Positions 1-7,646 of a DNA stretch of 64,000 bases are shown piece by piece. The translations under genes and the position numbers were made by a program. A model generated the notes under the pieces. It saw nothing but the letters and a program-made list of their open reading frames with translations, was not told where the DNA came from and made no database searches. How positions within the stretch are numbered: position 1 is the stretch's first letter; every line of letters starts with the position of its first letter. Source of the DNA: Marmoricola sp. OAE513 (lineage in GTDB: Bacteria; Actinomycetota; Actinomycetes; Propionibacteriales; Nocardioidaceae); NCBI RefSeq assembly GCF_040546585.1, contig NZ_JBEPOC010000001.1:2480001-2544000 (forward strand), read 5' to 3'.

Positions 1-139
1 CCGCCGGCGGGTTCCAGGGTTCGATCGGCGCGGCCTCGAGGCCGCGGATCAGCCGCTCGACCGAGATCACCTCGAGCTCGAGGCGCTCGAGCTCGGTCTC
101 CCAGACGGCGCGGATCCGGTCGTCCTTCACGGTGCTCAC
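1..139 (-). CDS. Small charged protein downstream of fliS (C-terminal part outside window)
   Basis: Only the first 46 codons are visible. The GTG start overlaps the fliS stop as GTGA, so translation is probably coupled to fliS. The visible part begins MSTVKDDRIRAVWETELERL, is rich in Glu, Arg and Leu, and looks like an amphipathic or coiled-coil helix. It then ends in a Pro-rich stretch (IEPWNPP). I do not recognise the family. Its position at the end of a flagellin/fliD/fliS row suggests a small flagellar accessory or export-chaperone-like protein, but that is inferred from context only. Confidence 0.6.
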   Translation of the reverse strand, partial: MSTVKDDRIRAVWETELERLELEVISVERLIRGLEAAPIEPWNPPA

Positions 140-522
140 GCTCCCTTCGCCATCGTCGACTCGAGGGCGGCCTGCCGCCAGGTGTCGCACAGGTCGGTGA
201 CGATCCGCAGGCACTCGCGGGTGATCCCGACGTCCTTGCGCATGTTGGCCAGCACCAGCTGCTGGTGCAGGTAGCCGTAGAGGGCGGCCAACTCCCCGGC
301 GCCCTTGAAGCCGTCGGTCCGCAGGCTGCTGTGCAGCTCCATCACGATGTCTTGGGCGTGGGTCAGCTGGCGGTGGGTCTCCTCGACCCGACCCTGCTCC
401 TGCGCGTCGAGTCCGCGCTGCACGTCGAGCACGAGCCGCTCGTAGAGCATCACGAGCAGCCGCGCCGGGCTGGCGGTCGCGATCGACGCATCGAGGTACG
501 TCGCGCGGGCGTTCATCATCAT
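136..522 (-). CDS. fliS: Flagellar export chaperone FliS
   Basis: FliS is the cytosolic chaperone that caps the C-terminus of flagellin before export. The 128-residue product has the usual family length and the typical all-helical pattern, with N-terminal ARATYLDASIATASPARLLVMLYE and a final helix ending in the LCDTWRQA region. Three consecutive ATG codons occur. The first, at 522, has an AAGGAAGG ribosome site 8 bases upstream, so it is taken as the start. The gene lies 23 bases after fliD and its stop overlaps the next start (GTGA), consistent with one transcript with fliD. Family assignment is firm; the exact Met among the three is not. Confidence 0.93.
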   Translation of the reverse strand: MMMNARATYLDASIATASPARLLVMLYERLVLDVQRGLDAQEQGRVEETHRQLTHAQDIVMELHSSLRTDGFKGAGELAALYGYLHQQLVLANMRKDVGITRECLRIVTDLCDTWRQAALESTMAKGA

Positions 523-545
523 GGTTAGTGCCTTCCTTGGCGTTT

Positions 546-1880
546 CTACGATGAGTTGGAGAGCGAGCCGAGCTGCGAGGTGAGCCAGCTGGATTGCGCG
601 TTCATCTGCTGGAGAGCCGACTCCATCGCGGTGAACTGCTTGGTCAGCGTGTCCTGGCGCAGCGCGAGGCGGGTGTCCCAGTCGTCGATGCTGTCCTGCA
701 TGCGCCTGATCGAGGTGTTGCGTCCGCTGATCGAGGTGGTGATGCTGCCGTCGACCGAGTCGCTGGCTCCCTTGGCCACCGCCTGGACCCGGGCCGCGAA
801 CCCGGTGGTCGGGCTGCCGGTGGTGAACCGGGCGGCCACCGCGCTGGGATCGGCGGCGTACGCGGCGGTGAACTTGTCGGCGTCGAAGACGAGCTTGCCG
901 TAGCGGTCGAGCTGGATGCCGACGCCGACCATCGAGCTGCCGTCGGCGGGGTAGATCGCGTTGAGGAGGCTGTTGCGCAGCGCCCGGACCGAGCCGTCGC
1001 CGGCCAGGGCTCCGGAGGTCTTCGTGGTGGCGTTGTAGCCGGTCAGCGCGTCGATCTTGGACAGCGCTGCGTTGATCGAGTCGACGATCGACTTCACCTT
1101 CGCGGTCATCCCGGCGGTGTCCTGGGTGACGTCGAGGTCGACAGTGGTGCCGTCCGCCACGGTCGCGGCCAACGTGATGCTCAGGCCGTTGGCCACGTCG
1201 GTGAAGGTGTTCGTGGCGGAGTGCACCGTGTCGGCGCCGATCGTGATCTCGGCGTCCCGGCCGGCCCGGACCGTCGCGCCGCCCAGCAGGTCGGAGCCGT
1301 CGAGGTTGGTGAGGGTGAAGTCGGCGTCCTCGCCGGTCGCGGTGGAGACGACCTGCAGTCGGTAGCTGCCGTCGTCGAGCCGCACGGTGCTGGCCTTGAG
1401 TCCGGTCCCGGACGCGTTGATGCCCCGGACCAACCCGGCCAGGGTGCCGTCGCCGGTGTCGATGTCCTGCGTCGTGCCGTCGAGGTGGTCGATCCGCACC
1501 GAGTTCGACCCGGTGGTGACCGGAGCCGTGAGCGCCGCGGTGCCGGCGAAGGTGAGCCGGTGCGACAGGGCGGTGTGACCGACCGTGAGGTTCAGCGGCC
1601 CGGGCACCGCGCTGGTGCCGGCGGTGGCCGTGACCAGGGTGCTCGAGCTGGTGACCTTGACCGGGTTCCAGGCGGTGGCCTTGGCCAGGTCGGCGGCGCT
1701 GGTGGCGAGGGCGGCGAACGCGGTGTTGAGGTCCTGAAGGGACTTCACGTTCGACTGCTCGCCGGCGAGCTTCGCCTTGATGTTGGTCTGGGTCTGCGCC
1801 TCGACCTTCATCAGCTGGGAGATGATCGTGCTCGTGTCCAGGCCGCTGGCCAGGCCGCTCACGCTGGCTGTCGATGCCAT
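546..1880 (-). CDS. fliD: Flagellar hook-associated protein 2 (filament cap) FliD
   Basis: FliD forms the cap at the filament tip and folds exported flagellin subunits into the filament. The 444-residue protein starts SVSGLASGLDTSTIISQLMK, the classic FliD N-terminus. It continues with a long coiled region to about residue 95, a beta-rich centre (residues about 110-340) and a C-terminal coiled coil. Length is normal for the family. A GAGGAG ribosome site precedes the ATG. It sits between flagellin and fliS, the usual export-chaperone context, and may be transcribed by read-through from the flagellin promoter past the hairpin at 1913-1949 or from its own weak promoter; no sigma-28 box is evident directly upstream. 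Confidence 0.95.
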   Translation of the reverse strand: MASTASVSGLASGLDTSTIISQLMKVEAQTQTNIKAKLAGEQSNVKSLQDLNTAFAALATSAADLAKATAWNPVKVTSSSTLVTATAGTSAVPGPLNLTVGHTALSHRLTFAGTAALTAPVTTGSNSVRIDHLDGTTQDIDTGDGTLAGLVRGINASGTGLKASTVRLDDGSYRLQVVSTATGEDADFTLTNLDGSDLLGGATVRAGRDAEITIGADTVHSATNTFTDVANGLSITLAATVADGTTVDLDVTQDTAGMTAKVKSIVDSINAALSKIDALTGYNATTKTSGALAGDGSVRALRNSLLNAIYPADGSSMVGVGIQLDRYGKLVFDADKFTAAYAADPSAVAARFTTGSPTTGFAARVQAVAKGASDSVDGSITTSISGRNTSIRRMQDSIDDWDTRLALRQDTLTKQFTAMESALQQMNAQSSWLTSQLGSLSNSS

Positions 1881-1912
1881 TGCTCATCTCCTCGTGTCTC
1901 GGTGGAACAACA

Positions 1913-1949
1913 GATCCGGGCGAGGGGCGAGTCGCCCCTCGCCCGGATC
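1913..1949 (-). terminator. Strong hairpin between flagellin and fliD
   Basis: An 18-bp perfect inverted repeat with a one-base centre (arms GATCCGGGCGAGGGGCGA and its complement) lies 31 bases after the flagellin stop. On the minus strand it is followed by TGTTGTTCC, a poor T-run. It probably terminates or attenuates the very abundant flagellin mRNA, or protects its 3' end, so that fliD-fliS are made at a lower level. The structure is seen directly; the function is inferred. Confidence 0.75.
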
Positions 1950-1980
1950 GTGGTTGCTGTCGTTCCTGCGCCGCCGTGGA

Positions 1981-2763
1981 TCAGCGGAGCAGCTGCAGGA
2001 CGCTCTGCGGCGCCTGGTTCGCCTGCGCGAGCATGGCCGTGCCGGCCTGGCTCAGGATGTTCGCGCGGGTGAAGTTGACCATCTCGGAGGCCATGTCGGT
2101 GTCACGGATCCGGCTCTCCGAGGCGGACAGGTTCTCGACCGCCACGTTGAGGTTGTTGATGGCGTGCTCGAACCGGTTCTGCACCGCACCGAGCGAACCA
2201 CGCAGGGTCGACGTCGCCGTGATGGCGTCGGTGACCGTGGTGTTGTCGGTGATGTCCAGGCCCGAGGTGTCCACGTCGCCCGACAGGTCGATGGTGAGCA
2301 CGTCGGTGTTGGTGGTGCCGACCTGGAAGTCCGTGGTGGCCGACCCGCCGAAGAGGGCGACACCGTTGAACTGGGTCGAGGTCTGGATCCGGTCGATCTC
2401 GGACGTCAGCGCGTCGAACTCCGCCTGCAGAGCTGCCTGCGAGTCGGTGTTCTGCGTGCCGTTGTTGTACTGCACGGCGAGGTCGTTCATGCGCTGCAGC
2501 ATGGAGTGGACCTCGGTCAGCGCACCTTCAGCGGTCTGCGCGACGCTGATGCCGTCCTGGGCGTTGCGGACGGCGACCTTGAGGCCTCCGACCTGCGAGC
2601 GCAGGCCCTCGGAGATCGCGAGGCCGGCGGCGTCGTCGGCGGCCCGGTTGATCCGGAAGCCGCTGGACAGCTTCTCCAGGGACTTCGAGAGCTGGCCCTG
2701 GGTGACCGACAGGTTGCGGTAGCTGTTGAAGGCGTCGGTGTTCTGGTTGATACGGAGACTCAT
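1981..2763 (-). CDS. fliC: Flagellin
   Basis: Flagellin is the filament subunit. At 260 residues it is a short flagellin consisting mainly of the D0/D1 core. The N-terminal half (residues 1-140) carries LSSGFRINRAADDAAGLAIS at about 32-51. The C-terminal half carries RIRDTDMASEMVNFTRANIL and ends SVLQLLR, the FliS-binding type of tail. Only about 60 variable residues lie between. An AGGAGGGA ribosome site sits 6 bases before the ATG. A near-consensus sigma-28 promoter lies about 60-85 bases upstream and a strong hairpin lies downstream. Neighbours fliD, fliS and fliA support the call. Confidence 0.97.
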   Translation of the reverse strand: MSLRINQNTDAFNSYRNLSVTQGQLSKSLEKLSSGFRINRAADDAAGLAISEGLRSQVGGLKVAVRNAQDGISVAQTAEGALTEVHSMLQRMNDLAVQYNNGTQNTDSQAALQAEFDALTSEIDRIQTSTQFNGVALFGGSATTDFQVGTTNTDVLTIDLSGDVDTSGLDITDNTTVTDAITATSTLRGSLGAVQNRFEHAINNLNVAVENLSASESRIRDTDMASEMVNFTRANILSQAGTAMLAQANQAPQSVLQLLR

Positions 2764-2822
2764 GATGGTTCCCTCCTGGATAGTGAGTCGATTGCTGCGG
2801 CCATCCGTGGCCTACGCCGTGT

Positions 2823-2849
2823 CCATCGGCCCGGCAGCGAACGGGTTGA
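2823..2849 (-). promoter_or_regulatory. Sigma-28 (FliA/WhiG-type) promoter of flagellin
   Basis: On the minus strand the sequence reads TCAA, then 15 bases, then GCCGATGG. The known sigma-28/WhiG consensus is TAAA-N15/16-GCCGATAA, so the -35 matches 3 of 4 bases and the -10 matches 6 of 8 with ideal spacing. It would give a leader of about 50 bases ahead of the flagellin ATG. The gene for the matching sigma factor is the next one upstream. The cheA promoter in this window has the same -35, the same spacing and the same GCCGAT core. Confidence 0.8.
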
Positions 2850-2900
2850 GAAGTTTCGTCGGCGATTTTGCTCGAGCGTCCCGACGATCTCGACGACCGC

Positions 2901-3755
2901 TCAGGCGGTCTCGTCGAGGGCGCGCATCGAGGGACGACGGATCGAGGCGGCGTGCCGGCTGGCGACGGCCGCGAAGTAGGCCTCGCGGCGACGCGAGGCG
3001 GAGCCGTTGGGTCGCTCGTGCGCCTGGAGCAGGCTGGGGTCGAGCTCGTGGTTGAGCGCGTCGCGCAGCAGCACCAGGGCCTCGGCGCGCATCTGGGAGA
3101 CCCGGGACTCGGTGACGCCGAGCTCGGCGGCGATCTCCGCCATCGGGCGCTCCTCGAGGAAGTAGTCGGACACGACGATGCGCAGCCGCTCGGGCAGCTC
3201 GGCGACGGCCTCGACCAGGTAGGCGAGCCGCTCGCGGTGCTCGATCAGCTGCTCGGGCGTCGGGCCGGCCGAGGGCAGCACGTCGTCGAGCGACGCGTCC
3301 TGGGCACCCTGGAGCGAGAGCACCTGGGCCCGGGCGATGTCCTCGTCGTTCTGGGCGATCTCGGCACGGGTCATGCCGACGGCGTCGGCGACCTCCTGCT
3401 GGCTGGGCGAGCGGCCGAGGATCACGGCGAGCTGGGAGCGGGTGGCGTCCAGGTCGCGGGCGCGGCGGCGTACCGAGCGTGACGCCCAGTCGATCCCGCG
3501 GAGCTCGTCGAGCACGGCACCGCGGACGCGGGTCGCGGCGTACCGGGCGAAAGGCACTCCGCGCGAGGCGTCGAAGGACTTGCTGGCCTGCACCAGGGCG
3601 GCAAGTCCGGCGGAGGTGAGATCGTCTCGGCTGACGTGGCTGGGGACCCGGCCCATGGTCTCGCGGACGATGTGGGTGACGACGGGGATGCTGCTGGTGA
3701 TCAGTGCATCCAGGGCCTCTTGGGCCGCTGCGGTGGTTTCGGCGTTCTCCCTCAT
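2901..3755 (-). CDS. fliA: RNA polymerase sigma factor, FliA/WhiG (sigma-28) family
   Basis: Sigma-28 directs late flagellar and chemotaxis transcription. The 284-residue protein has region 2 at about residues 45-95 (SAGLAALVQASKSFDASRGV, FARYAATRVRGAVLDELR), a region 3 around 110-160 (SQQEVADAVGM) and a region 4 helix-turn-helix at about 195-245 (MAEIAAELGVTESRVSQMR). A basic tail of about 40 residues follows region 4 and is unusual. Since the organism is motile and the gene lies between flagellin and flgN, a flagellar role is preferred to a sporulation (WhiG) role. It is divergent from flgN across a 233-base region with a shared regulatory element. Confidence 0.93.
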   Translation of the reverse strand: MRENAETTAAAQEALDALITSSIPVVTHIVRETMGRVPSHVSRDDLTSAGLAALVQASKSFDASRGVPFARYAATRVRGAVLDELRGIDWASRSVRRRARDLDATRSQLAVILGRSPSQQEVADAVGMTRAEIAQNDEDIARAQVLSLQGAQDASLDDVLPSAGPTPEQLIEHRERLAYLVEAVAELPERLRIVVSDYFLEERPMAEIAAELGVTESRVSQMRAEALVLLRDALNHELDPSLLQAHERPNGSASRRREAYFAAVASRHAASIRRPSMRALDETA

Positions 3756-3815
3756 GGGAACACCATTGGGGGTAAATGTCCGATTTGATAGGTTTATGGC
3801 GATATCTGGGCCGCA

Positions 3816-3843
3816 GGGCCCTCCAGGTCGGGACTTCAGTCCC
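3816..3843. promoter_or_regulatory. Composite element with DosR-box-like palindrome between fliA and flgN
   Basis: GGGCCCTCCAGG, then TC, then the palindrome GGGACTTCAGTCCC (6-bp perfect arms). The palindrome matches 13 of 14 core positions of the known DosR/DevR box core GGGACTWWAGTCCC. It is 74 bases upstream of fliA and 145 bases upstream of flgN, so it could serve either gene. The same two-part element recurs in the cheA promoter at 8641-8672. A weak sigma-28-like -10 (ACCCGAAG or CCCGAAGG) follows 15-16 bases after TCAG. The rest of the 233-base intergenic region shows no clear gene or stronger promoter. Confidence 0.55.
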
Positions 3844-3988
3844 TGCGTGTCGTGACCCGAAGGGGCCAGCAGTGCGCTCGCCGCGTCCCCGATTGTCTCC
3901 CTGAATCGCTCACACGTACGACGTTCCGGCCGAAGTACTGGTCAAGGACTCCGCTCGGGAGCCGTCACCAGAGATGTCAGGACCAGTC

Positions 3989-4468
3989 ATGGAAAAGCTG
4001 TCGCAGATCCTCATGCGTGAGCGCGAGCTGCTCGACACCCTGCTGTTCAAGCTCGAGGTCGAGCAGATGGTGCTCGCCAGCGGACGCACCCGGTGGCTGA
4101 TGCGCGCTGCCCGGGACGTCGAGAACGTCCTCGGGACGATCCGGGAGACCGAGATACTGCGCTCGGTGGCCAGCGACGAGGCCGCTGCCGCGCTCGGCCT
4201 GGACCACAACCCGAGCCTGCGCGCGATGGCGGAGGCGGCCGAGGAGCCGTGGCGCACCATCCTCACCGACCACCACGAAGGCTTCGTCACGGTGACCCAC
4301 GAGATCGGTGCCCTGGCGGACGCGAACCGCGACCTGATCACCGCGGGCTACCGCTCGGCGCGCGAGACGCTGATGAGCCTGGACGGCGGCCCCGAGGGTT
4401 ACGGCGCCGACGGTACGGCGGTCACCGTGACCGACCACCGCCAGCGGCTCGTGGACTGGAGCCTGTGA
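3989..4468 (+). CDS. flgN: Flagellar export chaperone FlgN
   Basis: FlgN escorts the hook-filament junction proteins FlgK and FlgL to the export gate. The 159-residue all-helical protein begins MEKLSQILMRERELLDTLLF, which fits the actinobacterial FlgN-like pattern. The ATG at 3989 is chosen because AGGA lies 6 bases upstream; an in-frame ATG at 3974 has no good ribosome site and would add MSGPV. It is the first gene of flgN-flgK-flgL-fliW, with only one base between its stop and the flgK ATG, and its two predicted clients follow it. Confidence 0.88.
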   Translation: MEKLSQILMRERELLDTLLFKLEVEQMVLASGRTRWLMRAARDVENVLGTIRETEILRSVASDEAAAALGLDHNPSLRAMAEAAEEPWRTILTDHHEGFVTVTHEIGALADANRDLITAGYRSARETLMSLDGGPEGYGADGTAVTVTDHRQRLVDWSL

Positions 4469-4469
4469 G

Positions 4470-5861
4470 ATGTCGTCCTTCGCCGGGCTGAACACCGCGT
4501 TGAGCGCCCTGCGCTACAACCGGGTGGCGATGGACGTCGCGAGCGGAAACATCGCCAACGTCGGCACCGAGGGCTACACCCGCCGTACGGTGCAGGGGGT
4601 CGCGGTCGGTGCTCCGGACCAGCCGGCCATGTGGTCGCGCTACTCGGGCGCCGGCGACGGCGTCCAGGTCGCCGGCATCGACCGGATGTCGGACATGCTG
4701 CTCGACATCCGGGCCCGTCGCGAGCACGGCAACCAGAGCTATCTCGACATCCGCCAGGCCGTCCTGGAGCGGGTCGAGAGCGGCATCGGTGAGCCGGGTC
4801 CCAGCGGGGTCGCCGCGGCGATCGCGGACTTCCGTGCGGCGTGGCACGACCTGGCCAACAACCCGGGCAGCGACGCTGCCCGGTCGGCGGTGCTCGGACG
4901 GGCCGCGACCCTGGCTGACGCGATCAAGATCCAGGCGCGCAACATCGAGTCCGAGGCGGGGGACCAGCGATTTCGGATCACCGCCGACGTGGCCGAGGTG
5001 AACACCGTCGCGAGCGACCTGGCTGCGACCAACAGGAGCATCGCGGTGGCGAACCTCAACGGCACCGACGCAGGAGTCCTGCTCGACAAGCGGGACCAGC
5101 TGGCGATGCGGCTCTCCGAGCTCACCGGCTCGAAGGCGACGCTGCGGTCCGACGGTGGCTTCGACGTCTCGGTCAACGGGGTTCCGCTGGTCGTCGGCAA
5201 CCAGGCCGGGACGCTGTCGGTGGCCACGGGCATCACCCCCGGCGGTGCGAGCGACGGCAACCCGATCACCTACGAGATCACCGACTCCAGCGGTACGACG
5301 GCCGTCCCGTCCGGGATGCTCGGCGAGATCGGTGGCGTCACCGACCTGCTCAACACGACGCTGCCGGCGTACACGGCGGGGCTGGACGCGATCGCGGTCC
5401 AGCTCGCCACCGAGATCAACACCCAGCACCAGGCGGGCTACGACAAGGCCGGCAACGCCGGACAGCCGTTCTTCACCTACAACCCGGCAAACCCGGCGGG
5501 TTCGCTCACCGTCGCGCTGACCGATCCGGCCGAGCTGGCCGCGTCGGGGATCCCCGGCGGCGGGCTCGACGCCTCCAACGCGACCGCGATGGCGACCGCG
5601 ACCGGTGTCGAGGCGTCGTACCAGCGGTTGATCAACGGGTTCGGCACCGAGGTCGCCTCGGTCACCCGCCTCGCTGCCAACCAGCAGGTCCTCACCAGCC
5701 AGGTCGACGGCTCCCGGGAGCAGCTCTCCGGGGTGAACCTCGACGAGGAGACCGTCTCCATGCTCGCCGCTCAGCACGCCTACGAGGCCGCGTCCCGGGT
5801 GCTCACCACCCTCGACTCGGTCCTCGACACCCTCATCAACCGGACAGGAGTGACCCGCTGA
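4470..5861 (+). CDS. flgK: Flagellar hook-associated protein 1 FlgK
   Basis: FlgK is the first hook-filament junction protein. The 463-residue protein carries the N-terminal rod/hook motif ALSALRYNRVAMDVASGNIA-NVGTEGYTRR (residues about 10-40). It ends with the FlgK signature VNLDEETVSMLAAQHAYEAA followed by a Leu/Val-rich helix. A coiled region (residues about 75-190) and a beta-rich centre lie between. Length is at the lower end of the family. It follows flgN by one base and overlaps flgL by one base (TGATG). Confidence 0.95.
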   Translation: MSSFAGLNTALSALRYNRVAMDVASGNIANVGTEGYTRRTVQGVAVGAPDQPAMWSRYSGAGDGVQVAGIDRMSDMLLDIRARREHGNQSYLDIRQAVLERVESGIGEPGPSGVAAAIADFRAAWHDLANNPGSDAARSAVLGRAATLADAIKIQARNIESEAGDQRFRITADVAEVNTVASDLAATNRSIAVANLNGTDAGVLLDKRDQLAMRLSELTGSKATLRSDGGFDVSVNGVPLVVGNQAGTLSVATGITPGGASDGNPITYEITDSSGTTAVPSGMLGEIGGVTDLLNTTLPAYTAGLDAIAVQLATEINTQHQAGYDKAGNAGQPFFTYNPANPAGSLTVALTDPAELAASGIPGGGLDASNATAMATATGVEASYQRLINGFGTEVASVTRLAANQQVLTSQVDGSREQLSGVNLDEETVSMLAAQHAYEAASRVLTTLDSVLDTLINRTGVTR

Positions 5862-6751
5862 TGCCGATCCAGAGAGTCACGCAGAACATGCTCACCGGCC
5901 GCTCGGTCGGTGCGCTGCAGACGGGGTTGTCCCGGCTCGCGAAGCTGCAGGAGCAGATGTCGACCGGGCGCATCCTCAACCGTCCCTCGGACTCGCCGAC
6001 CGACACCACCTCGGCGATGCGGATCCGTTCGTCGATGGCCGACGTGAAGCAGTACGGCCGCAACGCCAACGACGGCAACGGCTGGCTCGGCCAGATCGAT
6101 GCCGCACTGACCAGCGCGAACGACCAGGTCCTGCGGGCCCGCGACCTCGCGCTCCAGGGTGCGAACTCGGGCAGCATCGGACCGACCGCGCGGGAGGCGC
6201 TGGCGGCCGAGGTCGACCAGATCCGTGGCGGACTGATCGACACGGCGAACAGCAACTACCTGGGTCGGCCCGTCTTCGGTGGTGTCACCTCCGGTGCCAA
6301 GGCCTACGACCCCACCGGCACCTACGTCGGCACCCCCGGTGCGGTGAACCGCACCGTCTCGGAGGGCTCGACCATCCGGGTCGACGTCGACGGGCAGCAG
6401 GCGTTCGGCCCGACCGGCGACTCGGTCTTCGACCACCTCGACGCCCTCTCGACCGCCCTCCGTGCCGGCGACCAGGCCGGCATCAAGGCCAGCATCACCG
6501 CGCTGGCGGCGGACCGGGACCGGATCACCACCACGCAGACCGACGTCGGCACCCGCCAGATCCGGGTGGAGGCCGCCATCCAGGCGGCGTCGGACAGCGA
6601 GCTCAAGCTGAGCACCTCGCTGTCGAACGTCGAGAACGCCGACCTGCCCAAGGTGATCGTCGACCTGCAGATGCAGCAGGTCGCCTACCAGGCCTCCCTC
6701 GCCGCGACGGCGAAGGTGCTCCAGCCGAGCCTCCTGGACTTCCTCCGATGA
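5861..6751 (+). CDS. flgL: Flagellar hook-associated protein 3 FlgL
   Basis: FlgL is the second junction protein, between FlgK and the filament. The 296-residue product is flagellin-like at both ends. N-terminal MPIQRVTQNMLTGRSVGALQ and LAKLQEQMSTGRILNRPSDS are typical, and the C-terminal helix contains VIVDLQMQQVAYQASLAATA and ends LLDFLR. Its start overlaps the flgK stop, so it is translationally coupled. The order flgK-flgL-fliW-csrA is the standard late-flagellar arrangement in Gram-positive bacteria. Confidence 0.95.
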   Translation: MPIQRVTQNMLTGRSVGALQTGLSRLAKLQEQMSTGRILNRPSDSPTDTTSAMRIRSSMADVKQYGRNANDGNGWLGQIDAALTSANDQVLRARDLALQGANSGSIGPTAREALAAEVDQIRGGLIDTANSNYLGRPVFGGVTSGAKAYDPTGTYVGTPGAVNRTVSEGSTIRVDVDGQQAFGPTGDSVFDHLDALSTALRAGDQAGIKASITALAADRDRITTTQTDVGTRQIRVEAAIQAASDSELKLSTSLSNVENADLPKVIVDLQMQQVAYQASLAATAKVLQPSLLDFLR

Positions 6752-6764
6752 ACGACAGCCTCCG

Positions 6765-7178
6765 ATGACGGGAACTCTGATGACCGCGACCATGACCGAC
6801 CTGCCGGTGATCGACCTCGTGCACCCGCTCCCGGGCTTCCCGGACCAGCGCAGGTTCGCCCTCGTCCAGCTCGACGAGGACGGCGTCCTCTGCCAGCTGC
6901 GGTCGCTGGACGACCCGGACCTGCGGTTCCTGGTGATGCCCCCGGTCGCGTTCTTCCCGGAGTACGCGCCCGAGGTCGGCGACGACGTCGTGGCCGACCT
7001 GCAGATCGACTCCGCCGAGGACGTGATCGTGCTGCTCGTGCTGAACGCGGGCGAGTCGCTGACCACCACGACGGCCAACCTGATGGCCCCGGTGCTCATC
7101 AACACCGCGACCATGCGGGCCAGCCAGGTCATCCTCGACGACCCGACGCTGTCGATCGCGGCCCCGCTGGTGGCGTGA
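6765..7178 (+). CDS. fliW: Flagellar assembly factor FliW
   Basis: FliW binds either flagellin or CsrA. When free flagellin is exported, FliW is released and sequesters CsrA, which relieves CsrA repression of flagellin mRNA (established in Bacillus). The 137-residue protein has the family pattern DLVHPLPGFPDQRRFALVQL near the N-terminus and TANLMAPVLINTATMRASQV near the C-terminus. Three in-frame ATG codons (6765, 6780, 6792) compete and none has a strong ribosome site, so the first 9 residues are uncertain. The flgL stop lies 13 bases before the first. Confidence 0.93.
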   Translation: MTGTLMTATMTDLPVIDLVHPLPGFPDQRRFALVQLDEDGVLCQLRSLDDPDLRFLVMPPVAFFPEYAPEVGDDVVADLQIDSAEDVIVLLVLNAGESLTTTTANLMAPVLINTATMRASQVILDDPTLSIAAPLVA

Positions 7179-7189
7179 CCTGGGGGAGG

Positions 7190-7307
7190 ACGACACGAGC
7201 AAGCTCGCACGTTGCTCCGCTCCTTCGCGGGGTCGTCGCGACGCTCCTCGACGCTCCTCGCTACGCAACGACACGAGCAAGCTCGCACGTTGCTCCGCTC
7301 CTTCGCG
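7190..7307. repeat. Two 40-bp identical direct repeats between fliW and csrA
   Basis: Identical 40-base copies lie at 7190-7229 and 7268-7307, each starting ACGACACGAGCAAGCTCGCA and ending CTCCTTCGCG. Between them is a shorter repeat (CGACGCTCCT twice). GAGCAAGCTC inside each copy can form a small hairpin. It looks like a REP-type intergenic element inserted between fliW and csrA. The downstream copy ends 13 bases before the csrA ATG, so the repeat forms its leader and leaves no purine-rich ribosome site. Confidence 0.85.
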
Positions 7308-7320
7308 TAATCTCCTTCCC

Positions 7321-7557
7321 ATGCTGGTCCTGAGCCGCAAAGTCGGCGAGAGCGTCGTCATCGGCGACGAGGTCACCGTGACGATCCTCGAGGTCCGCGG
7401 CGACATCGTCCGCGTCGGCATCGACGCGCCCCGTTCGGTCGCCGTCCACCGGGCCGAGCTGCTCGAGCAGCTGGAGACCAGCAACCGCGAGGCCGCCTCG
7501 CCCAGCGAGGACGCCGTGGCGTCTCTCAGCGAGGCCCTCAAGCAGCGACCGGAGTAG
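7321..7557 (+). CDS. csrA: Carbon storage regulator / translational repressor CsrA
   Basis: CsrA is a small RNA-binding dimer that in Gram-positive bacteria represses flagellin translation at GGA-containing sites and is antagonised by FliW. The 78-residue protein starts MLVLSRKVGESVVIGDEVTV and keeps the RNA-contacting residues Leu4 and Arg44 (AVHRAEL). The C-terminal tail is about 20 residues longer than the minimal fold. It follows fliW after a repeat of about 140 bases. No Shine-Dalgarno is visible upstream (TAATCTCCTTCCC), so initiation may be weak or leaderless. Confidence 0.95.
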   Translation: MLVLSRKVGESVVIGDEVTVTILEVRGDIVRVGIDAPRSVAVHRAELLEQLETSNREAASPSEDAVASLSEALKQRPE

Positions 7558-7646
7558 TCCGGCACGACCTCTCCTGCGTGACCTGCCGCCGTTCCAGGCG
7601 TTGAAACGAGCAGTTCTCACCGCTCGTCCTCACCCAGGAGTGCCCC

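Noticed and set aside
594-2072. Long plus-strand open frame opposite fliD and flagellin
   Set aside because: Antisense shadow of high-GC genes; composition is Arg/Gly/Val-rich with no motif, and fliD and flagellin are certain on the other strand.
2901-3755. Sigma factor considered as sporulation sigma WhiG
   Set aside because: The window shows flagellar genes directly around it and no sporulation genes; the family is the same, so the motility role is preferred.
3756-3988. TAAATGTCCGATTTG and GGCGATAT as sigma-28 promoters in the fliA/flgN gap
   Set aside because: The -10-like parts lack a -35 at 15-16 bases; spacing is wrong.
4422-5777. Minus-strand frame of 451 codons opposite flgK
   Set aside because: Shadow; flgK has clear family motifs and coupled neighbours.
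7190-7307. Two 40-bp repeats considered as a small CRISPR array
   Set aside because: Only two copies, the spacer itself contains a short repeat, and no cas genes are nearby.
7558-7646. Sigma-28 or DosR-type elements sought upstream of the SGNH esterase
   Set aside because: GTTGAAACGAG has no matching -10 at the right spacing and no GGGAC palindrome is present.
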